Program-made: the position numbers and the translations under genes
Notes under the pieces: generated by a model
Databases searched by the model: none
Seen by the model: only the letters and a program-made list of their open reading frames with translations
Told to the model about the DNA's origin: nothing
NCBI RefSeq assembly: GCF_000737695.1
Contig: NZ_JPRM01000037.1
Location: 1-61,659 of the forward strand
Source of the DNA: Flavobacterium hydatis
GTDB lineage: Bacteria; Bacteroidota; Bacteroidia; Flavobacteriales; Flavobacteriaceae
DNA: 61,659 nt
Reading direction: 5' to 3'
Shown here: piece after piece, positions 59,974-61,659 of the stretch
Layout: the number at the start of each line of letters is the position of its first letter
Numbering within the stretch: position 1 is the stretch's first letter

Positions 59974-60828
59974 ATGAAATGGCAAGGCAGAAGACAGAGT
60001 GACAACGTTGAAGATAGAAGAGGAATGTCGGGAGGTGGAAAAACTCTTGTAGGAGGTGGAATCATCGGAATTATAATTTTGCTGGTAAATGTTTTTGGAG
60101 GTGAAAATGCACAATTAATAACTCCAGTTTTAGAACAAATGCAAGGTTCTCAATCAAACCAAACCGAAGCTGCAGCTCCATTAAGCAAAGAAGATGAAGA
60201 AATGGGTAATTTCGTTAGAGTAAATCTTGCCGATAATGAAGATATATGGGGTAAAATATTTTCCGAAAACGGAATGACTTATAAAAATCCAAAACTAGTA
60301 CTTTTTAGAGGATCTGTAGAAACTGCTTGCGGTGGGGCTACATCGGCATCAGGGCCTTTTTATTGTCCAGGAGATCAAAAAGTATATATGGATTTAGCCT
60401 TTTTTGAAGAGCTAAAAACCAGATTTGGTGCCAAAGGTGGTGACTTTGCTATTTCTTACGTTATAGCGCACGAAATCGGGCATCACATACAAACATTATT
60501 AGGAACATCTGCCAAAATGCGCAAAGCACAAGAAGGCAAAAGCGAAGCACAGGCAAATAAGCTATCTGTAGCATTAGAGCTTCAAGCTGATTTTTATGCA
60601 GGAGTTTGGGCACATTACAATCAGAAAAATTTAGATACCGACGATATAGACGAAGCTTTAAGTGCTGCAAATGCAGTTGGAGACGATGCTATACAAAGCA
60701 AAATGCAAGGACGTGTTGTTCCAGACTCATTTACACACGGAACATCCGAACAACGTAAATATTGGTTCATGAAAGGATTTAAAACCGGAGATATTAATCA
60801 AGGCGATACCTTTGCAGAAATTAGATAA
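59974..60828 (+). CDS. YpfJ-type neutral zinc metallopeptidase
   Basis: The start MKWQGRRQSDNVEDRRGMSG, then a Gly-rich transmembrane segment (GGGIIGIIILLVNVFGG), is the signature of the YpfJ/KPN_02809-like family. The catalytic helix has VIAHEIGHHIQTLLG with His166-Glu167-x-x-His170. The downstream ELQADFYAGVWAHY supplies the third ligand (Glu/Asp region). A Cys pair (ETACGGATSASGPFYCPGDQ) may form a disulfide. The catalytic domain lies on the periplasmic side. Substrate unknown. Length 284 is normal. Confidence 0.92.
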   Translation: MKWQGRRQSDNVEDRRGMSGGGKTLVGGGIIGIIILLVNVFGGENAQLITPVLEQMQGSQSNQTEAAAPLSKEDEEMGNFVRVNLADNEDIWGKIFSENGMTYKNPKLVLFRGSVETACGGATSASGPFYCPGDQKVYMDLAFFEELKTRFGAKGGDFAISYVIAHEIGHHIQTLLGTSAKMRKAQEGKSEAQANKLSVALELQADFYAGVWAHYNQKNLDTDDIDEALSAANAVGDDAIQSKMQGRVVPDSFTHGTSEQRKYWFMKGFKTGDINQGDTFAEIR

Positions 60829-60861
60829 GAAGATTTTCTTTCTAGAAGAACAAACAATCTA

Positions 60862-60893
60862 AAGCAGTTATTGAAAAATAGCTGCTTTTTTTT
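60862..60893 (+). terminator. Intrinsic terminator after the zinc peptidase gene
   Basis: AAGCAGTTATT, loop GAAA, AATAGCTGCTT and a T-run form a strong hairpin, about 35 bases past the stop. Confidence 0.85.
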
Positions 60894-60906
60894 ATATCCC
60901 ATATTG

Positions 60907-60990
60907 TCCGACTGAGCGGAGTCGAAGTCTCGTAATATCATTTCTGTTATTCCATCTTTGACACGTAGACGCACTGCGGTGCGTCTCTAC
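60907..60990. repeat. Short palindromes near the right end
   Basis: CCGACTGAGCGGAGTCGAAG (60909) has GACT/AGTC arms. GACGCACTGCGGTGCGTC (60969) is a perfect 8-bp palindrome of the same GACGCAC core as the hairpin at 8591-8620. The wider stretch 60894-61194 holds only repeats, no ORF. Confidence 0.65.
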
Positions 60991-61035
60991 AGAAAACCTT
61001 TGTCCCTTTGAATCTTTACCTATTTAGGATTCATT

Positions 61036-61142
61036 TTAAACGCAAAGTACACAAAGAAAAAAACGCAAAGGTTCGCAAAGCTATCTATCAAACTTTGCGA
61101 ACCTTCGTGCAAGCTTTTGCGTTCTTTGCGGTAAAATCTTTT
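61036..61142. repeat. TTTAAACGCAAAG...TTTGCGG hairpin, first of several
   Basis: Left arm AAACGCAAAGTACACAAAG and AACGCAAAGGTTCGCAAAG; right arm CTTTGCGAACCTTCGTGC and TTTGCGTTCTTTGCGG, about 107 bases in all. It is a diverged relative of the TTTGCG elements seen elsewhere. Similar copies lie right of the tRNA-His at about 61360-61446, 61478-61577 and 61606 to the window end. Confidence 0.75.
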
Positions 61143-61194
61143 TAAACAAGAGACTTGTACCGCCCTTAACTCCTTGATCCTTAAAACAAACGCA

Positions 61195-61226
61195 CAAAAA
61201 AAGCCTTGAATTTCTTCAAGGCTTTA
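61195..61226 (-). terminator. Terminator of tRNA-His
   Basis: AAGCCTTGAA, loop TTTC, TTCAAGGCTT is a perfect 10-bp stem, followed on the - strand by a T-run (complement of the A-run at 61196-61202). It lies immediately 3' of the tRNA. Confidence 0.9.
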
Positions 61227-61234
61227 AATTTCTG

Positions 61235-61308
61235 GGTGGATGACCGGGTTCGAACCGGCGACCCTCGGTACCACAAACCGATGCTCTAACCAACTGAGCT
61301 ACAACCAC
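61235..61308 (-). tRNA. tRNA-His (GTG)
   Basis: On the - strand: acceptor GTGGTTG, D-arm GCTCAGTTGGTTAGAGC, anticodon arm TCGGT-TTGTGGT-ACCGA with anticodon GTG (His), T-arm GCCGG-TTCGAAC-CCGGT, acceptor CATCCAC and discriminator C. A G precedes position 1 (G-1, as expected for tRNA-His). One T-T mismatch is seen in the acceptor stem (position 5). A full CCA is not encoded (only CA follows the discriminator). A terminator follows. Confidence 0.93.
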
Positions 61309-61349
61309 CATTTTTGCTTAGCGAGTGCAAATATAAAGTAAAACTTTAC

Positions 61350-61659
61350 TTCTACAAAGAAAAAATGAAAAAGGTTCACTAAGCTATTTATTAAACTTTA
61401 CGAACTTTTATGTAACTCTTTGTATTCTTTGCGGTTAAATCTTTTTTGCATAAGACAATTTTTATCCATTTTAAACGCAAAGCACACAAAGAAAAAAACG
61501 CAAAGGTTCGCAAAGCTATTTATTAAACTTTGTAACCTTTGTGAAACCCTTTGCGCTCTTTGCTGCAAAATCTTTTTTTTTGCATAAGACAATCTTTATC
61601 CATTTTAAACGCAAAATACACAAAGACAAAAAAACGCAAAGGTTCGCAAAGCTATTTAT
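61350..61659. repeat. Tandem TTTGCG-type hairpin elements at the window edge
   Basis: After the tRNA the last 310 bases hold about three copies of the repeat described at 61036-61142: 61360-61446, 61478-61577 and 61606 onward, the last one cut by the window end. Each has AAACGCAAAG and TTTGCG arms. Short open frames here (61398-61592) only read through repeats, so no gene is annotated. Confidence 0.75.

Noticed and set aside
61398..61592. Open frame on the - strand at the window end
   Set aside because: It consists only of copies of the TTTGCG hairpin repeat, so the frame is an accident of repeats.

Overview
The window looks like a chromosomal segment of a Flavobacterium-like member of the Bacteroidota. 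The evidence is the low-GC coding style, Bacteroidota promoter boxes of the TAnnTTTG type, families typical of the group (DUF3667, DUF4349, YpfJ-type zinc peptidase, multidomain PAS/GAF hybrid kinases), and intergenic DNA full of short hairpin repeats. No phage, transposase, CRISPR array, rRNA or plasmid gene was seen. The only tRNA is tRNA-His (GTG), near the right end. All identifications come from reading motifs; no database search was possible.

Region 1 (109-38694): about 49 genes, all on the + strand and mostly small single-domain units. They include a rhomboid protease, TPR protein, retropepsin-like protease, secreted HEGRH protein, transglutaminase-like protein, several methyltransferases, PhzF, GNAT acetyltransferases, a class C beta-lactamase-like hydrolase, ClbS/DfsB, barstar, VOC, a PD-(D/E)XK-fold protein and many DUF membrane proteins. 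A few compact operons stand out: DUF2798-ribB-Crp, TetR-fabF, AraC-DUF1772-DUF5367, and zinc ribbon-DUF2085-ClbS. Two genes carry clear lesions: a LOG-family gene with a 1-base frameshift (about 22054) and a methyltransferase with an in-frame TAA (15205). Three further stretches look like remnants of dead genes. The block ends with sdaA (L-serine dehydratase).

Region 2 (38926-51068): a - strand Kdp potassium-uptake locus. In transcription order it reads: NtrC-type sigma-54 response regulator (TTG start), terminator, 93-aa conserved helical protein behind a sigma-54-like promoter, a 28-aa membrane peptide, kdpF (25 aa, easily missed), kdpA, kdpB, kdpC, an outer-membrane beta-barrel, a KdpD sensor that is only the N-terminal KdpD plus USP part, and a separate HAMP-PAS histidine kinase. 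The usual fused KdpD kinase and OmpR-type KdpE are absent. The architecture suggests a split sensor feeding a sigma-54 activator. A separate 77-aa gene lies beyond it, preceded by a duplicated start region and a Trp-rich 28-codon upstream ORF.

Region 3 (51644-60828, + strand): panB, an RluA pseudouridine synthase, an aldehyde dehydrogenase, a polytopic membrane protein, a 1351-residue hybrid sensor kinase (membrane-3 PAS-2 GAF-HisKA-HATPase-REC) and a YpfJ-type zinc metallopeptidase. The last 0.8 kb holds tRNA-His set among several copies of a TTTGCG-rich hairpin repeat that also occurs elsewhere in the window.

The best candidates for something under-described are the rewired Kdp control with its extra micropeptides, the PD-(D/E)XK-like protein, the secreted HEGRH protein, the Trp-rich leader ORF, and the many families of inverted-repeat elements between genes.
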